From the NCBI GenBank assembly GCA_006503535.1, contig QYRS01000006.1, positions 1,426,001 through 1,490,000 on the forward strand: a DNA stretch of 64,000 nucleotides, given 5' to 3'. This stretch comes from Arthrinium phaeospermum. Its lineage: Eukaryota; Ascomycota; Sordariomycetes; Amphisphaeriales; Apiosporaceae. Every line of letters begins with the position of its first letter. Position 1 is the first letter of the stretch. The notes beneath the pieces are model-generated. The model had not been told where the DNA came from, searched no databases, and saw only the letters and a program-made list of their open reading frames with translations. Below, piece by piece: positions 55,078 through 64,000 of the stretch. A program made the translations under genes and the position numbers.

Positions 55078-57334
55078 CTAGTTTCCTTTGTTGCTGAAGT
55101 TCTTGCTTAAAAGCGTACTTCCTGCTTCACGACCTGGTACATTAGGTGTCTTCTCATAATAAGTAGCGGAGTCGTCCACTCCGACTCGCATGGTAGCTTG
55201 GGCAAGGTACTTGGGCAGGGGGCCTTTGCCATCCAAGTCCGAGTCTTCGATCCTGACACTTAGTTCCGCATTGCGGGTGATGCGGAGAATCGTCGATAGA
55301 GCTCCACTGTATGGCCCGTGACTTGTGACAACAGCGGCCAGGCCTGGCGCGACCCCAACCAAGGTGGCCGCCGCGGCTGCGCCGTAAGCAGCCCACAGCT
55401 TTTCAGGGGCGTAGACGTATATCGTGTGTGAGGTAGACCGAGTGACTTCAGCCTTGGGTGGTGCAGTGGCAGGATCGGAGTAGTTTGGTCTATGCAAGTT
55501 CGTTTTGGTTAGTTGAAGAAACAACAGCCCTTGCCACTGTGTCTAAGGAAGGGGTGGAAGACATACTGTAGCATTGTGGAGCTCATGAGACTGATGGTGA
55601 AGTTCCGGAACATGGTTTCCAGAGTATCTTGTAGTCGTGGCCTCGACTCCACTGAGTGCATCTTCCACATACCACTGGTCTCCGGTTTGCTAGACTTCAA
55701 AAGCTGCCACTGGAGGTCGGGGGTGTGTCCTTGGGACGACCGCATGTGAAATTCAAAGTCGCTCAGGTAGCCAAGTTCCTCAGTAGCGGTCAACGCTGTG
55801 CTCAACACACTGCTGTTTTCCACCATCGCCATCTTGTCTCCGGGTAAGAGAATGCTGCCCGTCAGGAAAGACGAGAACGCATGCAGGATGCTCTGATAGG
55901 CCAACTGTGAGAGTAGACCGGCGTCGAAGTCACATTGCTTGCCATATTCCTCTGCCTCGTTGAGTGTTGTGCAGTTGGGTTGAAGTTCTCCTCCGCTACT
56001 TGCTCCCCGTACAAAGTTGATAACGGGTACGGTGTCTCCCAAGTCAGCTACTTTTATATCAACTGCCTGTACTCCGTTTGAGTATTGAAACCTGGTCTGA
56101 TAAGTTGAATTATGCAGCTGACATTGCAACATGGTTTCGTTGCCACCAACAACACCCAAGAGGTTTTCAGGAGTAATTTCAGAGAGGATTGTGTTTTCTC
56201 GAAGGTAACAAGCCATGAACTCCCTTGTTAGGGTGAACCATCTCTCCTTGAGCATGTTTGGTAGACCCACGATATACAAGACTGATTCTTGTCTGAGTAG
56301 CTCATACTTCCCGACGCCTACTTTGAAAATGGCATCCGGGTCACCCAGGCCCAGACTTGTTGATCCGTTGTTATTCGACGCTGGCTTGCGATAGTAGGGC
56401 CCATCCACAGTGGAATTGGGACTTGAGGAATAGGGCGCGTGCCAGGAAAGATAGGTTGGGGCATCGTGACCACAGCTGTAGGCATCCTGCTTGAGGAAGG
56501 AAGCGATTGTCCCAAGCATTTGTTTCCGCTTCTCTGAAGCGACTGGACCGCATTTAAGGCTAGGACCAAAGAATTCCAAATACCAGCTGGAATTCGGATG
56601 TGGTGGCGAGATTGGTAATATGGCCTTTTCAGCAACTACACCCATTGCGATTTGTTTCAATAGCTGGCTCGGGCCATTGTAGGTATAGTACATTGATAAA
56701 GCATTGAATCCGGTTCTCGCCGGCATGCCAGCTGCAAAGTTGAGATTGTGGAAATCAATCTGGGGAATGTGCTGGATTGCCTGCTCCAGCACGTTTTCGC
56801 GAGGGGAGACGGACAGTGTGGCTGGTGTGATGATAGATGCAATCGGTATGAGCCTGTCATTAGTTAGATACCGAATTCATTGAATTCCCTCGCCACTCGA
56901 TATGCGCCAACTTTAGCTTACCATGTCGTTGCTGCAACAAGGAATAGGAGAGGGTACTTGTACCATACCGAGGCACTGAACAGAGATATGATACTTTCCA
57001 GGCCTGAGTACAGTATATCTGTCTCCTCCAACGTTGATGGCTGATTGGTTTTGGTACTTCCTTTCACCCGACTCCAGAACAGCTGAATGTATGCAGTAGA
57101 AATTGCAAGAACGAGTGCGGCTTTAACCAAGAAGGCAAAGGCTGTACCAACAGCGATGTTGAATTGCTGACTAGAGTAGCTTGAACTGAGGATCCTGTAA
57201 TCATCCATTGATATCGGCCTGAGATGAAGAGATGCATAGAAGAGATGATGACCAAGGGCAAGAAAGACACCGGCAAGGAAGGAGACGACCATGAGAAGAG
57301 GGGTCCACCAATGGGAAAGAGGGACTTGTCTCAT
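55078..57334 (-). CDS. Large fungal membrane protein of unknown function, DUF3176-like layout
   Basis: Exons 57334-56922, 56853-55567 and 55489-55078 give 703 residues, junctions in phase. The start is the ATG at 57334; 57367 is TTG. N-terminal helices (WWTPLLMVVSFLAGVFLALG, VGTAFAFLVKAALVLAISTA, YKYPLLFLVAATTW) are followed by a long loop with Cys and many NxS/T sequons, then a final helix (LWAAYGAAAAATLVGVAPGL) and a cytosolic tail. This is the type often named formylmethionine deformylase-like in fungal genomes, a name without biochemical basis. It is in tandem with the DUF3176 gene and has the same layout (helices, glycosylated ectodomain, C-terminal helix), suggesting distant relation. 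Confidence 0.78.
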
Positions 57335-57387
57335 TTTGGACTCGTTCGCGTTCGTAGACTGTGGCAAATGTGGGAAGTAAAGTGACC

Positions 57388-57702
57388 TCAGCGTTGGATT
57401 TTGATGATGGAGCTCGGTATGGAGTCTTGGGTAGAAATGATATTGGGATTTACACAGGTGAATACGGATAAGCAGCGAAGATAAAAGGGTGAGGATGCGG
57501 CCGTGGAATAATACGGCCTTGGAGGGCTTTTCAGCTTTACCGCACTACTAAGGTAGGGGTATATTTTTAGCACAGCCTCCCGTCCACTAGTGGCTAGTAG
57601 GAGCTGGCCCAGACCTCGTTTCTTGTATTCGATGTAGTACTGACTCAGCGCCACCTGCAAGAATGCGTCGATGATATTTGCAACCAAATGAGACTCCAGC
57701 AT
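57388..57702 (-). CDS. Hypothetical small protein
   Basis: A 104-residue frame from an ATG at 57702, 53 bp upstream of the membrane protein start on the same strand. The first half (VANIIDAFLQVALSQYYIEY, KKRGLGQLLLATSGREAVLK) looks like real helical protein; the second half does not. It may be a short gene, a first exon with an unrecognised splice, or chance. No family recognised. Confidence 0.3.
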   Translation of the reverse strand: MLESHLVANIIDAFLQVALSQYYIEYKKRGLGQLLLATSGREAVLKIYPYLSSAVKLKSPPRPYYSTAASSPFYLRCLSVFTCVNPNIISTQDSIPSSIIKIQR

Positions 57703-58642
57703 CTTCTTTCTTCCTGACTTGGATTAAACAAATTTCAGCTTTGGTAAGGCATGATGCACATAGACAGGGGTGCTCCTGAATTTGTATCCGTCGTCAGGCG
57801 CAGATGTTTAACGTTCTTGTGCCTATGTCAATATCGGGAATGATCGTTACGTAGTAAAAGTGCACTTTTTGAAGCCTTGACCGCCCGTAAGAGTCTTCCG
57901 TGACTGACATCAGGTGATACGTGGGTTGATTGATCCTCACATACCAATATTTGCGCCACAATCTGTTGACCCTTGGTCTGCGATGCCTATCAGCTGAAAA
58001 ACAGTCTAGCCAGGTATTTTTGGAGCGACACGCAGTATCTCATGTAGTTTTCAAGCTCGAAGCTGCAAGCAACATACAGGTTCATAGCCAGTATTTGTAC
58101 AATCTTATATATCCTCCCTCTATCCCTTGGGAATCTCTGTCCTTGCTTCAAACGCTACAGTAGTGTCGCTTCATTGTACCACCACTGGGCATCCGTCTGA
58201 CGAGACCCCCTACGTAAACGTCGATACCCTATGGTCAAAGATCAGAACGTACAACCATAAAAAGAAACTATAAGCTCGGAATGACGGGCCTGGCATCACG
58301 AACAACGGTTTCGCGAAGTCTTACGGCGATCGCCGCTTGTTGGTAGGCAATACCCTTTGGTTGCATGACTGACCGGCCGAGGATTCATTGTGAAGTCCGA
58401 TCAATCTGCCATCTCAACCCATGGGATAATCTTTGGCAAATAGCCGCGAAAGGAGCCCCTAGGCGCACGAGTAGCAATTCCCAGTCTAATCGGAAGATTG
58501 CAGGAATCTCGCATCCACCTGAACCGAGAATGGCCACACACACAAACTGCAACCCACATTACAAAGCTTAAGTGATAATGGATATACAACTATCAAGTAG
58601 TTATGTTTGAGTTAGTGGAGGGTGCATCCTTATGAGGCGATA
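57703..58642. other. Intergenic, no gene seen
   Basis: 940 bp with only short frames. Confidence 0.5.
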
Positions 58643-59506
58643 CTAGTTGGGCTTCGAGCTTAGATCTAGGAATGAGGCCCATGACTGCACCCACTCCCCT
58701 TCTAGCTTTCCCGCCCACCGTCTCCCCATACGCCTCAGCATAGAAAGCCCATCCAAAGCACTCAGATCCAAATCGTAGTTTACATGGGCAGTTGGGAAAT
58801 CCGGATAGGCGTCCGGAAACAGCTGGGCAGCAGCTCTCATGCGCGATAGCCTCTCGCCAAGCAGACCGTTCAAATGGCCCCACGGACCGAGGAAGACGAG
58901 CCACTCGTGGAAGCCCATAGGCAGCGACTTGATATCGCCAGACAGATCCTGCAGAGTTGGTTCTCTTGGTGGGGAGGTGTGCGCGACGCTGTATTGATGA
59001 AGTGCCTGTCATAGAACGATACGTGCCGTGTTAGCAAATGATTGGCCTCAATAGATGGTACCCGTTATTCGCCGGACTGGATTGGAGGGTCGGCAGGATG
59101 TTCGACTTACCCGCATTACCTTAGATGCATCCTCCAGTACGGGCTCGAGACAGGCCATGGACAAACCCTCGATGCTATCGTCGACGCAACGACGACACAG
59201 TGTGCGGTCTATGGGGTCGGCGCAGGCTCGGTCGTGGCAGCCCCTCCGGCGCAGGGTAGGGTAGATCATGCCGTAGGACCAGACACCGCTGGTGGGGATG
59301 TGAATGGGAAAGTAAATGTTTCCATACTCCCAAAGGTGTGGTACGAGAACATCTCGGACAGCATCGATGCCTTGCAGCGTGCCGACCACGGCCCTGGCAC
59401 GCTTGTTGACCTGCGAGAAGCGGGACACGGCCTGCAGGTTCGACTCGCACAGGACCAGGTGCAGGAGCTCCACGGGGAGGACATTAAGAGCGCCGAGGTT
59501 TGCCAT
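58643..59506 (-). CDS. F-box-like protein (copy B)
   Basis: Exons 59506-59111 and 59005-58643 (105-nt intron) give 252 residues. The donor is CGG|GTAAGT; a weaker donor 8-9 bases earlier (AAG|GTAATG) would also keep phase and align better with copy A. MANLGALNVLPVELLHLVL and VSRFSQVNKRARAVV form an F-box-like pair of helices. Then come SGVWSYGMIYPTLRRRGC and RTLCRRCVDDSIEG, shared in pattern with copy A at 16065 (VWSYGI, TCRRCVDK). Exon 2 contains MGFHEWLVFLGPWGHLNGLL and ends in SFLDLSSKPN, with little likeness to exon 2 of copy A. Likely a substrate adaptor or simply an F-box-like protein of unknown partner. Confidence 0.7.
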
Positions 59507-59986
59507 GTCTGACCGAGGGAGAAGATCCCGGATCGAAATGAAAGAGTTGGAGGAGTGACAATAAGTCAATGATGAAAAAGTGCTGAGCTTTTTCCAAAAG
59601 CCAAAGGACCGCAAACTGGGTTCCCATCTGACCAGATTGGAAACTTACAATCTATAATATCCATGGTTCGCTATAATCTTGATAAGCCAATTGAGCGCAA
59701 AACTGAAAAACATAACGGATTGAATGGATGACAAGAGCAGCAGGCAGGAGTGATGGCGTCTGGAGGATTCTTTGTATTATGCATGGTATATATTCGGTAC
59801 TTTCTGACTCGGTATCCATATCCGCCTTACTATGTGCCAAGAAACCTTTCTCGACTGCTAACTGTGACCTTGCATCGTCCTTTACGCGGGGATAGTCGGT
59901 GAACACTTTCAAGTACAAGCCCGGAACCCAGCCAGCGCCCACGCCAGCATCCATCATCCCTCTGTCGTAGCAGCCGCCGCATCGCC
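59507..59986. other. Intergenic, no gene seen
   Basis: 480 bp: promoter of the F-box-like gene and 3' region of the Ser/Thr-rich gene. Confidence 0.5.
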
Positions 59987-61047
59987 TCACCCAACAGTGA
60001 TCGTGATAGCATCGCTCCCAGCACCCACAATACTGGTCGTGGTCGCGTCTCCCCCCACGATAATCGTCGTGGGCTGGGGAATCTCGCCCGGGATGAACAT
60101 GGTAGGGAAGGGGATGCCGAGGTACTGGGTGAAAATGTAGCTGCCCATGCAGGGGATGACGACGGTCGACGTCGCGGTCGCTGTCTGGGCGGGCGCCGTC
60201 GTGGTCTGGGCCAAGACGCCTCCGTCGCTGCACGCGCTGTAGTATCCCTCGTACGAGTCGCAGTACGCGCCGGCGTAGAGCGGGGTCCCCGTCGGCCGGA
60301 CCGTCACGGTCCCGTCCAGGCCCGTGCCGGTGACGCCGGCGGCGGCCGTCATCCGCTTGGTGACGGGGGCCGGGCTGGAACCGCTTTCGGTGACGGTTAC
60401 GGTGGTGCTCCACGATGTGGTGTAAGTCATCTCGGTTGTTGTCCTGGGGGTGTTTGATTAGTTATGGCCCTGTTCTTGAATTCGGTAGGCAATTGGACGG
60501 AACTCACTGTGTTGGCGGCGTTACAGTCACCATGTTCAGAGCCGAGCAGTCAGCCAGACGGCTTGCGCGGTCCGGCAATCCTGTCGTGCCCAACAACCCA
60601 GCCGAACATCTAGCGACATGTGAGGTTAGTACTCGCGCTTCTATGGGTGGAAACTGGGCTTTCTCACTTGTCTAGGATAATTGAGGAGCTCAGTGTCGTG
60701 ACACTGGCAGATGACTCGGTCAGTGTCGCCGAAGAAGATGATGAAGATGCCGTGAATGATGAAGATGTCGACAATTCGCTGGAGGTCGTGGTGGCAGAGC
60801 TCGAGGATGGGGCAGTCGACGATGAGGCAGTCGACGATGAGGCAGTCGACGATGACGCGGACGAAGTGGTCAACGATGAGGAAGTAGATGTAGAAGCGAC
60901 ATCTTCACTGCTCGTAGTAGTGACACCCACGGAGCTGGATAAGCTAGCCGACGACAGAGCTGAGGGATTGTGCTGGCACTTTTTCCCTGCCGAAACCTCC
61001 AGGGCGAGGATTGCAACAGGCAATGCCTGTGACCAAGAGAACTTCAT
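59987..61047 (-). CDS. Secreted Ser/Thr-rich protein
   Basis: Exons 61047-60668, 60609-60508 and 60443-59987 give 312 residues; three exons join in phase. A signal peptide (MKFSWSQALPVAILALEVSA) precedes about 90 residues of nearly pure Ser/Thr/Ala, the sort that is heavily O-mannosylated. A middle block with Cys (KCSAGLLGTTGLPDRASRLA, DCSAL) and a second Thr-rich part (VTVTESGSS, TATATSTVV) follow, with a further Cys pair (CDSYEGYYSACS). No C-terminal helix typical of a GPI signal is clear. It looks like a cell-wall or extracellular protein of unknown role. DNA for the Ser tract has a 15-bp tandem repeat. Confidence 0.75.
60811..60855. repeat. 15-bp tandem repeat x 3
   Basis: Three exact copies of GGCAGTCGACGATGA within the Ser-rich exon; each unit adds five residues (Ser/Thr/Ala) to the minus-strand protein. 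Length may vary between strains. Confidence 0.9.
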
Positions 61048-61907
61048 GGTGTTGGCGGTTGGTGTTTCTCCGAGTCTTGCTTGAGCTGGAAAGAGTTCGT
61101 GGGATCTCCTCAACTTTCATAGCCTGTCGAGGTTCTAATAAGATGGTCCCTATTCCAACTTCTTAGCGCAAATTACCGTAGCGCGCTCTTTAGTGCAATT
61201 CGCGCCTGCGCTATTGAGTGGTTAAGCTGGCTGGCTGGGCGCTATAAAGCCTGTCTAGAGCTGACCAGCCAATCAAGTCTCTAGGAAATGCGTCTTCTAG
61301 ATCAGCTTTGTACTAGCGCCATACATATAGTCAGGCACCTCAGCTCCGAACCGCCACGCCACCTCGCGACCGGTACTTCAGCTCCCCGGATTAGCACCGC
61401 ATCGGGCCTTGCCCAGAACCTTAGCTGTCGGATTCTAGGCCCCACGGTAGCTCTTTTTCGATCTAGATCCAGGAACATTCAGGCCCGGCCTATGGCTGCG
61501 GCCCGCCTTAACCTCAATGCATGTGGCTTGAAGGAAACACCCTGTGATTCTCAAAGGTTGTTGGCGATGTTTGCGATACAGTTCGACTTACCAGGGTGTT
61601 TTACCTTTCACATTAATAAGCCTAGCTGTAGCATTTGCGCTTTGAAGTCAGACACAGGCTGTTACTGCAGAAAGAGTCTATCCACAAGCATGTCTTTCCC
61701 TTCTAAGCCCAAGTCGGTTTTCATTATAAATACTAGTCCTCGGGGCCTGGAATATCCACGTACATACACTACATTGGATGAGCATATAGGGCTGAACTTC
61801 CTCCCACAGTCGTCCCGAGTTCTGCTACCAATGCCGTCTCGAGATTACTACACACACGAGTGCACCTAGGAGCCAGTTGTCTGATTCGCCAGGCCAACCG
61901 AGGGGCT
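61048..61907. other. Intergenic, no gene seen
   Basis: 860 bp. A plus-strand frame (61288-61869) has no motifs and unusual composition and is not supported. Confidence 0.5.
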
Positions 61908-64000
61908 TCACGCGGGGATGTAAAGTAGCCGGCTAACCCAGACCCCCAAAATAAGGCAAGTGCTGAAGAGGACGGTAGGCACAGTAACCCCGACTTTGAC
62001 AGTATTCCCAAGCGAAGCAGTCCAAATCACCACCAAGATCACTCCGGTAAAGCCCAATACCATCAGGGACTGCGAGAGGCCCTTGTTTTTGACAATGTAC
62101 GCCATCCAACTCGCCACCCTGTCGTGGTTGAAGGCGATGAAGATGAACGGCACAGAGAGGCCACCGGATATCCCAACTGATAGCAATACCATCAACAATT
62201 AGCTCTCAGTTCCCCGTTAATCTTTTCGAGATTCAACATAGGTATAGGTGGCAAGATGAAACGTACGCATGTACTTGAGGACATAACTCAACTCTAATTT
62301 CCCGTCGCTATTCGTGGGGAATACGTCAATGTTGATAGCGAAGAAGGCCGCCATGAATGACAACGGCAGCTTGCATTCGGGCCTTGGTTAGCGGAACTAA
62401 ACGTTCCTTGGGGAGCCGGGGGTTTGCTTACGAAGACTATAGTCACGACGGTGAAAAGCGTCAGAGTGCTTCCCTGCCTTGCCGACTCCGCGGCTATTTC
62501 GGCCCGCTGCCTCGCATAGGAAATCGACGCCAGCGCCCCCTCGTAGCTGGCGCGTTTTTGCTTCTGGTCGAGCAGGTCGGAGAGCTAATACCGGGCACCA
62601 TATTAGCACTGGGCCAGAGGGAGATTGCGGTTGGTGTGGAGAGGTATCACCATCTTGTTTATCCGAGTGGTCATCTTCTCCATCAATTCAATCCTCCGAA
62701 GATGGTAACCGATCTGGTCCTTCTCTTTGAACATACGGCCGCCATCATGGACGTATTGGTGCGTGTTGTGGCCGAGCTGACCGCATACCTGGACGAGTTT
62801 GTCTCTCACCTCGCGTTCGTCCTCCAGTACCTTTCTCAATATCCCGAGCTCTTCCAGGATATCTTCTGTCTCGGTAAGCAGGTCGAACTCTCGTCGAATA
62901 TTCAGCTGTTCGTGTAAGCCTGCTTCCTCCGCCCGGCCTTTGGAGTTTCGAAACTGTTGCTGTAACTCGGAGGCTTCGCCACCCTGTATTGCATCTCATC
63001 AGTATCTTTTGCTATGGGTTGCCAGACAGGTAATAACTCACGGCTCTGGCGATTGATCGCTCGAAGAAATCGAAGAATTGGAACCGTTCGGCAGTTTGGT
63101 TCGGCTCAAAGACAGCAGCGCAATAGTTGCTAATAAGCACGGCGAGTTCATAAGCAGACTTGATAGGCGCCCTCATCTGTAGCTTTAGGTGTTTCATGAT
63201 ATTGCGATGGATATTCGTGGCGTGACCCTCCAAATCTGCATTGTCAACGGGTTTTGGTTGGCTGGGGTGATTCTCGGGGATCTGGTCCATTGAATGCCAG
63301 GCATGAGCAAGCTCTTCTGCCCATCTCCGAGTTCTCTTCCTCGATGTCAGCCGTGTTCTGTGCGTAAGGTTTGCCGCGTTGAGCGTTGCCCGAGCAAGAT
63401 TGCCAGGTTGCTCAGGTGCTGCTGGGTTTCCAACTGCGGTGGTGTTTGCTCGAGATTCGAGTCCATTGGGCGCGCATGATATCAAAGTATCTGAGATGTT
63501 TATGTCAGTTATATCAGCATTCTATCCAGTGGCGTGATATAGTAGCAATGCCATCAGCTGTACGTACTACCATTGACAATCCAGAGCCATAGTTGGTCGA
63601 CCATGAACAATTGTGGCTCGTCGTAGCGTTCTTTCGTATAGCGGTAGACCACTTGATCTAGGTCTCGCCCTGCCGTGTCAAGATCAGGGAAAAAGTATTG
63701 GTCCAATGTTCTTCGTAGTTGCAAATGCATCTCTTCATTGTCGGGACTCGTGTCGAGATAGCCCTTGATGATATGCCTGTAGAGATGCCCTTGCCCGTCA
63801 ATCGGCCAATTCGCCGGGTCCTTTGACATTTGCTGCAGTTGTTGCTTGGTGGGCTTTCTAGCCCCGTCCGGCTCTGAACGAACTGCAGGCTTATCTTCCA
63901 TCACTTTCTCGACTTCTTCAGACAAGCCACGTTGACTTGACTGTTGCTCGTGATGGAGATATGGCATCTGGACGATGTTAGCCTCTATATACCGACGCCC
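61908..64000 (-). CDS. CorA-like Mg2+ transporter domain protein, partial at right edge
   Basis: Exons from the edge to 63571, then 63490-63042, 62983-62651, 62584-62432, 62369-62267 and 62176-61908; all junctions are in phase and the frame is open to the window end. Blocks typical of the fungal CorA-like family, often with N-terminal ankyrin repeats (outside the window): VQMPYLHHE, PANWPIDGQG, FMVDQLWLWIVND, a coiled-coil helix with EFDLLTETEDILEELGIL and IELMEKMTTRINKM, SDLLDQKQKRAS, RQGSTLTLFTVVTIVFLPLS, FMAAFFAINIDVFP, LKYMLGISGGLSVPF and two further C-terminal helices. The CorA GMN motif is not seen; fungal relatives commonly lack it, so ion transport is not assured. About 566 codons are within the window. 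Confidence 0.85.

Noticed and set aside
61288..61869. Plus-strand frame of 193 codons
   Set aside because: Composition unlike neighbouring genes, no motif, no signal for a coding start beyond an ATG.
1..64000. CRISPR arrays, rRNA or tRNA genes, bacterial-style operons
   Set aside because: No spaced identical repeats, no recognisable tRNA A/B boxes or rRNA segments; gene structure is eukaryotic.

Overview
The window is nuclear DNA of a filamentous ascomycete (Pezizomycotina, most likely Sordariomycetes). The evidence is genes of one to six exons with introns of about 55-110 nt (typical GT donors, CTRAC/CTAAC branch sites, AG acceptors), fungal-only families (HET domain, NB-ARC and STAND N-terminal domain proteins, Zn2Cys6 regulator, DUF3176, fungal rhodopsin-like proteins, F-box-like proteins), and a 5-kb retroelement turned almost wholly AT-rich by repeat-induced point mutation (RIP). 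No rRNA, tRNA or CRISPR was seen. Both window edges cut genes.

Layout. 1-2.1 kb: a divergent pair, an NB-ARC receptor (cut at the left edge) and a small STAND N-terminal (HeLo-like) protein. They share a short motif, once at the receptor N-terminus and twice at the C-terminus of the partner, which is the architecture of HET-S/NWD2 amyloid signalling pairs. 2.4-3.7 kb: a rhodopsin-like membrane protein gene with one in-frame stop. 4.6-13.8 kb: metabolic and membrane genes on the minus strand (Old Yellow Enzyme-like oxidoreductase, MetE-C-like protein, unknown membrane protein, MCH-type MFS transporter). 16-19.5 kb: an F-box-like gene and a sugar-type MFS transporter with two GC-AG introns. 19.5-23.3 kb: gene-poor, with decayed coding fragments including a second rhodopsin-like pseudogene.

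23.8-38 kb reads as a partly decayed biosynthetic locus: secreted BBE-type FAD oxidase, 3' remnant of a short-chain dehydrogenase, UbiA-type membrane terpene cyclase/prenyltransferase, secreted GMC oxidoreductase, a Zn2Cys6 regulator frameshifted within its zinc finger, and a zinc alcohol dehydrogenase. A plausible job is terpenoid scaffold formation and stepwise oxidation; this is inference. 38.3-40.5 kb holds a HET-domain protein.

41.4-47.1 kb: a small secreted-protein gene split by a 4,969-bp LTR retrotransposon (143-bp LTRs, 5-bp target duplication, extreme RIP). 47.1-50.2 kb has no gene I can support. 50.2-64 kb: a GDSL/CE16-type esterase, two tandem multi-exon membrane proteins (one DUF3176 with a 1-bp frameshift), a second F-box-like gene related to the one at 16 kb, a Ser/Thr-rich secreted protein, and a CorA-like transporter domain protein cut by the right edge.

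Three genes are interrupted by single small changes (one nonsense, two 1-base losses in G runs). Whether these are real decay or assembly errors should be settled before interpreting them.
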